Source: Clarkia xantiana subsp. parviflora
Lineage: Eukaryota > Streptophyta > Magnoliopsida > Myrtales > Onagraceae
Length of the DNA stretch: 64,000 nucleotides
NCBI GenBank assembly: GCA_036873135.1
Contig: JAPTYO010000059.1
Span: 4,581,066 to 4,645,065 of the forward strand
Reading direction: 5' to 3'
Shown here: in pieces, positions 31,919-44,032 of the stretch
Layout of the letters: each line of letters starts with the position of its first letter
Position numbering within the stretch: position 1 is the first letter of the stretch
Program-made: the position numbers and the translations under genes
Notes under the pieces: generated by a model
Told to the model about the DNA's origin: nothing
Databases searched by the model: none
What the model saw: only the letters and a program-made list of their open reading frames with translations

Positions 31919-33033
31919 ACAAGAAAGGAAACCATAGAACTAAAAGCCGTCGTATCAAGCTTTTTAGTCTTCATTACTTCAAAAGAAGGAGATGTGTAAC
32001 TCCGTACTTGCGCATCAAATGAAGTTATGTCGTAAATACTAACAAAATTCATGTCTCTTGTAGGCACACTATTAACTCACATACAACGCCTAAGCTTACA
32101 ACCGAGGCATCAAAACAACAACAGTGACAACAAGCCAACCTATACAAGGCTCATCACTAACCAAAGCAAAGGACGCACGACGCATCCAAGGAGTTGGAAT
32201 ATTTTCATCAAGGATGTGGACGTACTAATCTATTCACATCCTTGCAAAAAGTCGGGGGACAAGCGGTTCCTTAGGAACCCTCCCTCACAAACAAATGCAA
32301 GTGTCGGACGTACTAATCTATCCACACTTCGCCACAATACAAGGATGTGAACGTACTAATCTATTCACACCCTTGCAAAAAGTCGGGGGACAAGCGGTTC
32401 CTTAGGAACCCTCCCTCACAAACAAATGCAAGTGTCGGACGTACTAATCTATCCACACTTCGCCACAATACAAGGATGTGAACGTACTAATCTATTCACA
32501 TCCTTGCAAAAAGTCGGGGGACAAGCGGTTCCTTAGGAATCCTCCCTCGCAAACAAATGCAAGTGTCGGACGTACTAATCTATCCACACTTCGCCGCAAT
32601 ACAAGGATGTGAACGTATTAATCTATTCACATCCTTGCAAAAGAAGGCCAAGCGGTTCCTTAGAGTTCCCCCCTTCTCATAAAAATTGCAAGTGTCGGAC
32701 GTACTAATCTATCCACACTTCGCAATCCAACAATCTAACCAAGGATGTGAACATACTAATCTATTCACATCCTTGCACAAGAGAGAAAGCGGTTCCATTC
32801 GGATCCCCCTCACAAAAAGTGTCGGACGTACTAATCTATCCGCACTTCACTATCCTATGTTATGACTAAAATAACAAGGAAGTATTCAGTTATCACATCT
32901 ATTTAATGCATTCATGACAAGCATATATATATAAGATCAAACAGGTCTACGACAGACAAGTCCTAAACAAGTCCTTCGCCAAAATACTACGCATGCAAAG
33001 GAACAAACAAACACACAAAGGGTCCATATCGAC
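31919..33033 (+). repeat. RT-3 3' region with 131-bp tandem repeat
   Basis: About five copies (32190-32870) of a 131-bp unit; starts at 32222, 32353 and 32484. Each unit contains two inverted repeats, GGATGTGA...TCACATCC and AGTGT...ACACT. Both carry the same loop core ACGTACTAATCTAT. The flanks (31919-32189 and 32871-33033) hold nothing recognisable. Confidence 0.85.
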
Positions 33034-35345
33034 CTAGTCAAGGAGATGGCGCACATCAACATCGCAGTCCTCCGTCGCAAAGGGATCACAGGCAGGGGTA
33101 TCACCAAAGATATCAGCATCCCGCTCAAAGCTAAACATCGGCTCACCATCTGCACTAATGGTGTCCTCCACCTGAAGAGAGGAAGCCCCCCCCAAATCAC
33201 TCAAACCAATCACACCAGCAGCATCCAATTTCTCAAAGGGAAACTGGGGAGCAAGACGATGCATCAGGGGAACGAAGTCATCAAGAAACTCCTTCTTCAA
33301 AGACTCATAACTCGCCTGAACGGCGGAAAGGAAAGGCTCGCTCTGAGGATACCGCTTAAAAGCGCCGGCCTTGCCTTCCGAAAAGCCGTCCTCCCTCGCC
33401 TTTTGCAACTCGGCAGCCCGCACCCCCTCCCGAAGGGCCATCCGACCCTTCACAGCAGACAGCTGATCTCGGATCTCGGCAACACGAGCTTGACTCGAGG
33501 CAAGCGCATCAGATAGTATGAGAAGCTCCCCATCACGGCCTTTCGCATCCTCAGTCAAAGAGACCTGCTCCTTCATTAGCTCCTCATGGCTCTCCAGAAG
33601 CTGATCTTTCTCATCAGAAAGCTCGATGACAAAAGATGATAAGTTGGCAATATCAGCATTAACCTGCATAAAAAAGAGTATAACTATCAAAACAAGTGCA
33701 ACAATGAACAAATCAATTCTAAGAAGGATAAACATTCACCGGAGCGAAGACCCCGACGTTCTCCTCCACAAAGGCGCGCGCACTAGCAGAATTCGGGGGG
33801 CACTCCTTCCGGTCTGCAGGGGGAACAGACATCTGCACCACCCGAACGCCAACTTCAGGAGTGCTCAAGGATGCATCCTTGGGAAAACGAAGGCGCGTAC
33901 CCGAATAGGGCACCCACACACCACCTGTGACGTCGCGTTCAAAGCGACGGACAAGATCACTTCGGCGAAGCGAAGGAAGTGGAGAGATATCTGCAAAGCA
34001 CAAACATAAGCAACCATACAAGAAAAATATGCTAAGTACATAAAATGAGATTCCGCACACCTGATACAGGGGGAACCTCCTCTGCTGTCACATGCATCGG
34101 CTCGGGGACAGGAGGGACGCGCTCATCAACATGCTTCCTCTTGTCGCGTGAAGGCATACGTGAACCTGGGGGGACCTCGTCCGCCGTCCCATGCCTCGGC
34201 CCGGGGGAAGGAGGGACGCGCTCGGCAACTTGCTTCCTCTTATCACGAGAAGGCAAGACAGACGTTCCCTCAACTCTCGAGCGCTTAGGATCACCCGAGG
34301 CACGCGCCGCAACATCGGTCCGCTTAGCGGAGGGGCACCGAGAAGAGTCAGCAACGAGTTCCGCCCGCTCCCTCTCAGCAGGCGCGCGACCTGCAAACAG
34401 GAAGAAGAAAACGTTAGAACTACAAACAGAAATACAGCCGAAAACGATAAAAAGGGAGAAGTACTTTACCCATAGGTCCTTTTCCTCGCCCATGACGAGG
34501 CCCTTCAACAGGGGCCGGAGCAGCAACAGGAAGCCCTCGCGCAGCATCAGTCTGCAATGCCGGTTTCTTGTTAAGAAACCAACCTACAGGATAACATAAG
34601 ACAAGGTTATAAAAATTCGAAAGCATACCAAGACACCCTGGGAAGAAGATACGATGATGCCTGCGGCAAGCAACTCCTCTTCAGAACCCTGAGTCAAAGG
34701 GACTATAACCCCCGCCTGATTGTCGCGAAAGATCTCGCGAAAGGCCTTCTCATCCTGAGGGGTATACTCGGAAAAGGAGGGGACATGGTCACGCTCCAGG
34801 ACATGACACGTCTCCCACTTAGTCCCGACGTCGCTCACAAAGAAATAATGATTCTGCCATTCCTGGGAGCGAGGGTAAGGGGTGGCAAACCGCCCGCTCG
34901 GCTTCCACTTGGCACCCCCAAGGCCAAAAGAGGAAAGGCAAGGCCACCGACTGCAAAAGGTGGACAACCCCGATTTGTCTCGTCGCTCCAGGCGGTAGAA
35001 GGTCCGAAAAAGAATCAAGGAGTAAGCCCATGAGTGCTTGTGGCACTGAATGCGAAAACAGGTCCACGCGTGAAAAGCAGCAGGGGAGAGATTGAGGGGC
35101 GAGATGCGGAAATGACGACATAAGCGGACAAGATCCTTGCAGTAAAGAAAACGCAAGCCCTCCTCTATCTGTCCCGTGTAAACTACATCTAGGTCCACGG
35201 GAGGAACGGTAACTGAGCCAACCTCGACATCTTTGCATATGTCAAAAGGGAAGAATGCTTCGGAAAGAGGACAGACCCCCGACTTATCTACACTCTCCAC
35301 AAACTCCTCAGTCGTGATACGATTGGGAGGATAGGTCTGAGTCAT
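33034..35345 (-). CDS. RT-3 antisense five-exon gene, putative gypsy-type transposon domain protein (669 residues)
   Basis: Runs opposite to RT-3. Exons in order: 35345-34629, 34551-34470, 34390-34061, 33990-33740, 33663-33034. The introns (77, 79, 70 and 76 bp) all start GT and end AG, and the phases (0, 1, 1, 0) agree, giving one frame of 2010 bases. Residues 1-239 contain FRISPLNLSPAAFHAWTCF, then PSGRFATPYPRSQEWQNHYF and a downstream KWE; this resembles the plant putative gypsy-type transposon domain. Residues 240-376 are a basic Pro/Arg linker with repeated SRDKRK. Residues 461-590 form a coiled coil. The tail is acidic. An alternative first junction (donor at GTGTCT, acceptor 32 bp earlier) also keeps frame. 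The frame is intact although RT-3 pol has two stops. Function is unknown; a role in regulating or assisting the element is inference. Confidence 0.75.
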
Positions 35346-37320
35346 CGCAATGGCTTCATGGCTAACACCTGTCCCGGGAAGATCGAGTTGGAGTAAAAGG
35401 GGGGGTGTCCTCGCTTATCTCCAAACCATCATAAGAAAAGTAATATGTGCAAAGAAGGGAATCGGGAGACTCACTCATCTCAGTAGTTCGGGGATGACAG
35501 TTCCTGGGAAGATTCCTAAGTTTCAAAGACACGCGCTTGCAAGCCCGTCAATCAAGCCCTACAAAAACCATACACAACTCAATCAAAAACCAAGGCAACA
35601 CATCAACCACATTCATCAAGTCCTTTGCAAGGACATCCAACCCAACGGACCAATTGTCCGCGAGCAAACAGCTAGGGACCCTCCCGCTCGGGAGTCAAAA
35701 ATCCCTACGCTCACCAAAGGCCTAGGCCACCTACTAATCAAATTTTCATATATTTGTGCAATGTGACACAGGTATTCAAGCACTCCACAAAGCGATAAGT
35801 TCAAAAGATAAAGAAATCCAAGACGTGCAAAGTTGGTCTTAATTACCGAAATGCCATCCGACCACATTTCAATCAAATTTTATCCCCAAAACGGCTCAAG
35901 GCTCCGGGGGCACATACAAGCAGCTCAAATACACTTAAGCAAGCCCATTACATGTCACGGGGAAACTTACCCTTCCCCGAACAATCCAAAGAGCACTCGG
36001 GTCAACTAAGCCACCGATAAGCGCGAGCTACCAAGCGATCACCTAAACTCCGGGGGCATGGCTATCCACTCACAAACAATCAAGGAGTCATTATCACAAT
36101 GGGGGGCATCATATCAAGTCACCCACATCAAGATACAAAGAGTCGAACTTTTCGCTCGAATAAGTCCGATTTTGAACCTCCACGATTCCCCCTCGGTTGA
36201 TCGAAACCTAAGGGCCTCTTCACAAAGGGAGTTCACTATCCATAACTCTATCTATCTACATTTAGAGTTTGGCCAAAAACGAATTTTGAAAAATCAAGCC
36301 AAAATTTCACTTAGGCATTTCATCGAACACCTATCATGCACCTTATTGAAATTCGAAATGTGCAGCCCTAAAGGTCCAATTAACATCAAGAAAAGGAAGG
36401 GGAGGACATTACCAATCAATACCCGACAAGAAGGACTCGAAAACGGGTCGAATTGAGCCCGAAATCGACCCGTGAATAGTGCAGCCGCCGCCCGCCTTGC
36501 GCCGCCGCTCCCGCCGCTCCCGCCGCCGCCGCCTCGCCGCTGCTGGGCCGCCGTGACCTCGCCGGTGGTAGTCCTGGTGGTGGCCGGCCGAAATGGGGTC
36601 TCACTAGCACCCTAAAGTGAATTCCTAAATCACTACCTTAGCCCCTCCAAAACCCTCTCAACAACCTATTCAAATAGTGATAGTTTTATAAACTATCACA
36701 AAGGAGGTGGACTACACAACCTAGCAAGCACCATACATCCAAGAGGTACACTCACATCCACCCTCCATTTTTTAAAGTTGATGATAACTTGGATTTTCAT
36801 CATCAAGTGACTTAGCTAAATTTAACTAAGTCATTTCAAATGGTCTCAACTATTTGAAAACGTTATGTTTATGATTTTTCGTATTACGTCCGTTACATAT
36901 GATTTTCCAAACCCGGCATTATTTCATTCACTAAAACCGTCGTCTCGCCGTTAAGACGGCCGTCTCGGACGACGGGCTCCCGGAAACCATCATATTGCAT
37001 GAAAAACGTTTTATCAAAACTTTCATGATTTATTATCATTTTGATATAATTAGTCGTGGCATAAACGTTCCATATTTATTTGATCGTCTTACAAACCCGA
37101 AAGATTTCATGTGCGCTCGCGCCCTACTTCTCCCAAAACCACATTTATCATATTACTCGTAGTCCGTTGTGCTACTAACCCTTTGCGCAGTTATCAAGCA
37201 TGACCATCTCAAAAAACTAAGGCAAGGAGCCCGTCTGAGCCGCGCGTATCCACCATTGGTAGGTCAAAACTCAAGGTGAGCAGACGACCCGAATCACGCG
37301 TATACCCTATCTTAGAATAG
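35346..37320 (+). other. RT-3 3' non-coding region (upstream of the antisense gene)
   Basis: No pol or gag sequence. A sharp GC-rich block lies at 36478-36595 (CCGCCGCCGC-type runs) in otherwise AT-rich DNA, about 1.1 kb upstream of the antisense ATG and about 770 bp before the 3' LTR. RT-5 has a GC-rich block in a similar place (54100-54240). This could be a promoter or leader for the antisense transcript, but no TATA box was found. Confidence 0.5.
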
Positions 37321-37361
37321 AGTTAAACAAAGGTCAAGCCATTGTTTAACTCGGGGGCAAG
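37321..37361 (+). promoter_or_regulatory. RT-3 polypurine tract with abutting perfect hairpin
   Basis: AGTTAAACAA (37321-37330) and TTGTTTAACT (37342-37351) are perfect 10-bp complements around an 11-base loop. They are followed without a gap by the tract CGGGGGCAAG and the LTR. Confidence 0.75.
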
Positions 37362-38167
37362 TGATGGATATACGCATGATTCGGGCTCGGTTTTAATTAT
37401 TCGGACCTCATACACGCGCGCAAAACCCAATTTCGAGCTAACCGGGGGAAACCGGGCAAGTCGCGAACTTGCCCGGCACCCCCGGGGGGCTTACCCGGAA
37501 AATCCCGGGTAAGCTAAGCTTACCCGGAATTTCCGGGTAAGCGAATTCTCGGGTAAGCCTAGGCTTACCCGGAATTCCGGGTGAGCTTAACACCCGGGGG
37601 GTGCCGCGCACACCCCCTATTTCGTCCCGAATATATAGGAGACCCGATTTTTAACTAACTCCTATGTGTCCGAGACCTACGTTTCAAAGGCGCGTGCGTC
37701 CCGCTCGTGACAGCCTCCTGAGACGAGCGTCGGAGTCCTTTTCCCAAACCTCTCCCCTACATCCCGGTTCACATTTCCACATTGAACCGGGTCAAAACCG
37801 GTTTACGGTCCAAGGTTGCCTATAAATAGCCACCTTGGGGGTAAAAATTTTCAAGTCACTTTTGGGTGAGAATTGGAAAAGCTCTGACCTCTCTCTAAAA
37901 CTCTCTCTCTCTAGAAACCGTCTAATGTTGATCGTCGGAGCGAGCGCATCAAGCACCCCCCCCCCCATCTCCACGGGGATTGCTTGGTAATGCTCCTCTC
38001 GCAGGTGCAGACGGACGGTCTATAAGAGAGCCCGAAGGTCTTACCGCTGTTCTGAAGACGAAGCTGAAGGCCCGTACACGACCTTAGGAGACGGACTCGG
38101 CTCGCACCCAACTCGAAGACTTCGACGAGTTATTCAGCGGGCAACCCGCGGTAACCCGGTCAAAACA
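37362..38167 (+). repeat. RT-3 3' LTR (806 bp)
   Basis: Same ends as the 5' LTR. Longer by one extra palindromic block (GGTAAGCTAAGCTTACC and following, near 37507-37553) in U3. About 13 substitutions from the 5' copy. Followed by target copy ATGCC and AT-rich DNA. Confidence 0.92.
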
Positions 38168-38311
38168 ATGCCAATAACACATTTTTTCCGACACTAATTT
38201 AATAAGCAAAATAATTTTTTATACAAGATATATAGATTGTCTTTCTAGTAGTTAAATTAAATTATGTATTTATTTACTGAATGTATCAATAATTTTCTTG
38301 GCCAGCTATAA

Positions 38312-40173
38312 GAGCACTTTCAATAGTAGTGCCTAGTGCCTAGTTCCTAGTTCCATGTTGTAAATTTATTATTGTAGAGAGTGCCTAGTGCCATTTACTG
38401 TTGGTCCCTACTGGTAATGATTAAATAGGCACTTGCATTTTCAATAGGAGTGCCTTGTTCCAAAATGGGAGTGCCTAGTTCCAATTTTTGTCACTGGACG
38501 CTGACTAGGCGCCACTAGGCGTGACTAGGATTACTAATATTACTGTTTTGCCATTATTGAGTGAATAGTGAAGTGGGACAGTGCCTACTAGTAGGAACTC
38601 CCAAGTTACTGTTCATGTCGGTGCCAACTTTTTAATATTATTTTATTCGATTGTGTTGCTCATCTCTTTGATTGTATATATATTCGGTTACGCTAAGTCA
38701 GATAGACAAGAGCCGTAATCAGTCATTTTGAATATTATGTAACATAAATAACAACACGAACCAAAATTATTACTTTTTAACTTTGAATCAATTTCGAAAT
38801 TTCCATATCTAATTTGTTTATATGTTACCATGTTGAATAATCGTTAATTCTAAATTTTGAAATAGTATAACATTTCAAATTATTAAATATGGAAAATAAT
38901 TACTACAAAATATTATATTATTTTAATGCATATATATTTTTTTATATATTTTACGTATTATATTATATTATATTATATTATATTATATTATATTATTATA
39001 TGAAAGAAATATATCTTTTACGATAAATTATTATAAAAATTATACTTTTAGAATGATGTATATATAATATATTTCTAATTTACATATATTGAAAATCATA
39101 TATAAAAACACATAATTAATGCAATAATCAATTTACTAATATGATCATGGATGTACATAAACGTGAATATGTTGATGATGTTGAATTAATATATTTCAAT
39201 CAACGTATAACAGATATACACTGATTATGGTGAAATAATAGATTCAATGAATTTGATTGATCAATGTTATTATATCAACAATTATACTTATCAATCATTC
39301 TGCATGCCGCATGGGGACTGCACCCAAAACGTAATTTTACCTTGGTCAAGTAACGTATAATTATTGCAATGAATTGACAATAGAGAACTATGGATATGCA
39401 CGAACCGGTCGGGCCCGAATATGTTCCGAACTGGATTGGTACTAAATAAAACAGTATGGTCCAGTCTGGACTGAATTTGAAATTAACACTAAAAATTCTG
39501 GACCGATTTTGGACTGGAACTGTAAAAAAAGTCTGGTTCGGTTCAAAACTGGTCCGACCCATTTTCCTATACAAATTTACCCTAATTAAAAAAAAAAAAA
39601 AACGAAAAACCGATCCTCCGACAAAACTGATCCAGTTCAAAACCAGTTCAAAACAGTCTGGTCCAGTCAAAAATCAATTTTTTGAGAAGTATATTACTGG
39701 TTTTTGGTCTGTTTCTCCTCTCGCATAATTGGTCTGTTTGGAACCGGTCCAGTCTATACCAGTTCCGAACCGACCGGACCGGTTATTTTCTTATCCCTAT
39801 AGAATGTAAATTTTTATTAAAAAAATCAATTACATTTTTATAATTTTGTATATATTTTTCCCTATTTTTTTTTAATTAAAACATATAATACTTGAATCTC
39901 ATTATTTATTTATGTTCGTATTTGTAAAAAAATATGAATATATAATTTATATATAATGATATATAATTTATATATAATGCAAAAATTATATTTGAATTAT
40001 GAAATTATGTGGGTCCCAATGTAGAAGTGGAACTTGGCCTCCACTACTGGAGAGAGTGCCAATTTTACAGTGCCGTTTACTGTAGCAAATACTGTAGCAG
40101 TGCCACTTTGATGAGTTGGCAGTGACGTGACTGCTGATGTGGAGGCACTAGGCACTTCCTATTGGAAGTGCTC
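38312..40173. mobile_element. Harbinger-like MITE, 1.86 kb, TSD TAA
   Basis: Long imperfect inverted ends (left GAGCACTTTCAATAGTAG, complement of right GAGCACTTCCAATAGGAA, continuing into GTGCCTAGTGCC). The element is flanked by TAA on both sides (38309-38311 and 40174-40176). A 3-bp TAA/TTA target fits PIF/Harbinger. No transposase frame. The interior has a pentanucleotide ATATT array (about 38957-38996) and a second repeat at 39390-39799. Confidence 0.75.
39390..39799. repeat. hAT-like repeat nested in the MITE
   Basis: Ends TATGGATATGCACGAACCGG and complement TAGGGATAAGAAAATAACCG are related inverted repeats. Both are followed inward by CCGGTCCGGTCGG-type and TTCGGAACTGG-type motifs. Flanking octamers agree only at TAGA, so the target duplication is eroded or the borders are slightly off. 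Confidence 0.45.
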
Positions 40174-40176
40174 TAA

Positions 40177-41032
40177 TATACCGTGATAATAATTTGTCGG
40201 CTAGACAAATACGACGGATGTGGTTGCATCTAACGGCAAGTATGAAATACACACAGCTCTGCTATCACGTGTCGGTGCGCAACAGATCCAAGCGATGTCC
40301 TTGGCCAGTTAAACTTGACGGGACCCAGTCAGTACTTCTCCCTCCCTCCGTTTAGATGGGCTGCATTTATTAGAATGTTTTCTCCATTAAACGTCACCGC
40401 ATACAACCTAACCATAGTTAAACTGACCGTTAACCATGGTCAAATACGCCGATCGATGATTGTACGGACCGCACTCCGCACAGTTCACTTCTTTCATTCA
40501 CATCACTCTCGTCTTCATTTTCTTCTCCTTCCACTTCTTCTACCTTCTCTGCAAATGCTTTTTCTTTAAATCTACCACCACCGACGTGCATTTCTTCAGC
40601 GCCATTCCTGGATTTCCTCTCTTCCCTAGCGGAGGCGGAATCTCAACTTCAACCTTTTCAGTTGGAATCGAATCGTTGATTGGTTGTTCGGGTGTTCCTC
40701 TGAATCCGGAGGTTTCGATTTTCGGTAATGTGGGAGAGAGCGATTAAGTTAACGGATCGTTGGATTTTCGGCGGCCAATAATAGCAACTTCTTCATTTTT
40801 GGAACAAATTGCGTTATTCATTTGGTCCGGTCCTATTTTTAGAAAAAAAAGTTGGATCTCTGTAAGTTTGTAAATAAGGAAGGTGAAGGTGGAGGGAGCC
40901 CAAGCCTGAAGGAATTTCCGTGTACATTTAATAATTTTGGATCGGTACTGCCATTTCCGATCCCACATTGGTGGATGTACATTCGGCAGGCATTATCTTT
41001 GATGGTGTTGTGATTCGTGATTTAGGGTTCCG
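40177..41032 (+). promoter_or_regulatory. Upstream region and leader of the glycosyltransferase gene
   Basis: Composition becomes less AT-rich. A long pyrimidine tract (about 40488-40565) looks like a transcribed leader. A leader intron is possible (GTAATG donor near 40726, acceptor GATTTAG near 41023) but unproven. No clear TATA box; a weak ATTTATTAG lies at about 40365. Confidence 0.4.
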
Positions 41033-44032
41033 ATGCGATATGATGATAAATGTAGAGTAGATAAGAGAGATATAAAGTGTGAGTCAGGAGAGGCGAATAG
41101 AAAGAGGGGGAGGTTGTCGATGGGATTGAAGGCGGCGTTTGGGGAAGGGAAAATGGAGAAGCTGAGGAGTTCCGTGGTGGTGCCGCCTGGGTCTCGATCT
41201 CGAATGAAGCTGTGGATGATTCGCGCCACCACCACCGTCTTGCTCTGGACCTGCGTCGTTCAATTGACTGCACTGGGCGAGACTTGGGGTCCAAGGGTGC
41301 TCAAGGGTTGGCCCTCTTGCCTCTCCCATGAATCTGTTGTTTTGGAAGACAAGGCTTCTTTGGTTCCTGCTAGGGTGTTGCCTCCTAAGAGTGAGTATCC
41401 ATTGAAATCACAATGATTTTCGTTCCTTTTGTTCCGTTCTACTCTGATTCCTGTATTTCTGTTAAATCCCGCTTCCTTTTCAATGACCAGGTTCCTATTT
41501 ACGAGAAAGAGAAACATAGTATTGCCTGAAATATAGCTATATACTATTGAATTCCATTGCAATTCACTAGCTTTAACCTTCTTGTGTTCGAATAAGGTTC
41601 TCTTCTCTTTTTTTGGTTAATGGTTTTTTTATTAAAAAAATTTCCAAGGGTTTTTTTATTGATAGGGACTTATGGTGCATATATATATGTAAATATATTT
41701 CTTGGTGCACTTCCGGAAGAATTTTCTTATAGCACTACCAATTTTGGGTGGGAAGAAAAGGCATCTTTCTTTATGGCTTCACCAGAACCAGAATTAGTGC
41801 TGCATCAATTTGAGTTGACTTCCTTGTTGATGTTCTTTTCCGCATGCCTCGGTCCCAAATTCAGTATAGTGAGCTCTTTCACATTTGTCATGATAGTTTA
41901 GGATATGAATTACCCCTGTAAAGAAGTAGTTGATCGTTATATGGTTCTTGATAGCATATTTCTATTCTGAGTAAAAGTAGATATGCCCCCCCTTAGTAAA
42001 GCTACCTTATTTTCTCTCTTCAATTGGTTTGTCCTGATTCAGTAGAATAAAAGGCTTCAGATGTTATTAGTTGATACGGTATAGTTTTTCCTTTTCTATA
42101 AATGTTGCATTTTCATTGAACTGGGTGCTCTTGGTGAGACAGGGGTTTATAGGAACAATGGTTATCTGGTGGTTTCATGCAATGGAGGTCTCAATCAAAT
42201 GAGAGCTGCGGTAATTTAATCAATGTTCCTTATCTATTTATAAATCACATATATTGATAAAGCATTTAAATCTATCATGTTCTTACTCGATCATCTATGT
42301 TGTTAGATTTGCGACATGGTAGCTATTGCAAGATACTTGAATGTCACACTTATCGTACCTGAGCTCGACAAAACCTCATTTTGGAACGATCCAAGGTCTG
42401 TCTAAGTGGTTATGATTTCGATAGTACAACCCAACCAATGTTGATTTTATATCAATTCCTTATTATATTAAATTTGATTGCAGTGAATTTGAAGACATAT
42501 TCGATGTGGATCATTTTATCACGTCTTTGAGAGATGAGGTTCGGATCTTGAAGGAGTTGCCGCCAAGGCTCAAGAGGAGGGTGGAGCTTGGAATGACTTA
42601 TTCCATGCCACCCGTTAGTTGGTCAGATATATCCTATTACCACAATCAGGTGAATTTACTATAAACAGGAAAAATATAATGAAAACTTGAATCCTTGTAT
42701 GTTCTTTGTAGATTCTAACTTGATTGATTCTTGCAGATTCTTCCACTGATACAAAAGTACAAAGTGTTACACTTGAACAGAACTGACGCCCGACTTGCTA
42801 ACAATGTTCAACCACTAGAGCTTCAGAAACTACGCTGCCGTGTCAATTTTGGTGCTCTACGGTTCACGTCTCAGATTGAGGAGCTTGGGAGAACAGTTAT
42901 TAAACTTTTAAGGCAAAATGGTCCTTTTCTAGTCCTCCATCTTCGATATGAGATGGACATGTTAGCATTTTCAGGGTGCAGTCAAGGTTGCACCCCTCAA
43001 GAAACAGAAGAATTAACGAGGATGAGGTAGGTGGTTTCACCCTTTGTATTGTCAAATCCTTTCACCAATGGTAGTCAGTAAATGATAACTTCGTGATTTT
43101 ACCATATTTATACGCAGATATGCTTATCCTTGGTGGAAGGAGAAGATAATAAACTCTGATTTGAAAAGGAAAGATGGGTTGTGTCCATTGACACCCGAAG
43201 AAACCGCTCTTACCTTAAAGGCATTGGGAATCGACCAAAACATCCAAATCTATATAGCAGCTGGTGAGATTTACAATGGAAACAGAAGAATGGCGAGTCT
43301 TGCAGAGGCTTATCCTCGTCTGGTTCGTAACATAATGCTACGGTGAATCCTTTCTAAATAGAAAAATAAAAATCAATAGTTGACGGTTTGGTTTCTTAAA
43401 AATAAACAGGTACGGAAGGAGACTTTGTTAGAACCGTCGGATCTCAGATTCTTCCAGAACCATTCTTCCCAAATGGCAGCACTTGATTATTTGGTGTCGT
43501 TGGAGAGTGATATATTTGTTCCGACATATGATGGTAACATGGCTAAGGTTGTTGAAGGACATAGAAGGTACATACATAGTTGTCCCTTATCTTGTTTATA
43601 GTGCACTTACAGAATTGTTTATGATTCACCCAATCATATAGGGTTTTTAGAAAGGAGCCCTGAACACATCATATTGGCTTGGTCTAGCCAATGTAGCGAC
43701 TATATATATATATGTATATATATATTTAACCTAGCTAGCTAGCTAGGTATACAGTATTTGAAGTGAGATGTGGGATTGACAGGTTTCTTGGATTTAAGAA
43801 GACAATTCTTTTGAACCGACGGCTATTGGTGGAGTTAATTGATCAATACACAAATGGAATACTGAACTGGGATGAATTTTCTTCGGCCGTCAAGGAATCC
43901 CATGCAGATCGTATGGGGAGTCCGTCTAAGAGGGTGGTGATTCCGGACCGACCAAAGGAAGAAGATTACTTCTACTCGAATCCTTACGAGTGCTTGGAAT
44001 CATCAGAAGAATTGCTGGTGAGCAGTGGATGA
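41033..44032 (+). CDS. RRT1-like: O-fucosyltransferase family (GT106) protein, rhamnogalacturonan I rhamnosyltransferase-like
   Basis: Eight exons: 41033-41390, 42143-42210, 42307-42395, 42484-42649, 42737-43026, 43118-43322, 43410-43567, 43783-44032. All introns are GT-AG and in phase; 527 residues. An in-frame ATG at 41120 would give 498 and a shorter cytosolic tail. Type II Golgi protein: basic tail, one membrane anchor (about 60-81, [19 protein letters not shown]), then a lumenal domain. Conserved motifs: [12 protein letters not shown] (about 131-142), LHLRYEMDM (about 294-302) and [18 protein letters not shown] near the C-terminus. The stem [18 protein letters not shown] is typical of the RRT clade, which adds rhamnose to pectin RG-I from UDP-rhamnose. 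Related MSR mannan proteins are the main alternative. No disabling change; the only host gene seen complete here. Confidence 0.9.

Larger units (their letters stand above)
16966..38167 (+). mobile_element. RT-3: Ty3/gypsy Tat-like element without gag, with antisense gene, split by RT-4
   Basis: LTRs at 16966-17724 and 37362-38167 are flanked by a perfect target duplication, ATGCC (16961-16965 and 38168-38172). Without RT-4 the element is about 11.0 kb. Order: LTR, primer site, protease, RT, RNase H, [RT-4], integrase, 131-bp tandem repeats, a five-exon antisense gene, non-coding DNA, polypurine tract, LTR. Gag is absent. I count about 13 substitutions plus a roughly 45-bp indel between the LTRs (about 1.7%), so it is older than RT-4. 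Confidence 0.92.

Noticed and set aside
36416..36610. Ala/Gly-rich minus-strand frame in the GC-rich block of RT-3
   Set aside because: Low-complexity GCC/CCG repeat translated by chance; more useful as a possible regulatory block.
40315..40747. Open frames upstream of the glycosyltransferase gene
   Set aside because: They sit in the pyrimidine-rich leader, overlap each other in different frames, and show no domain.
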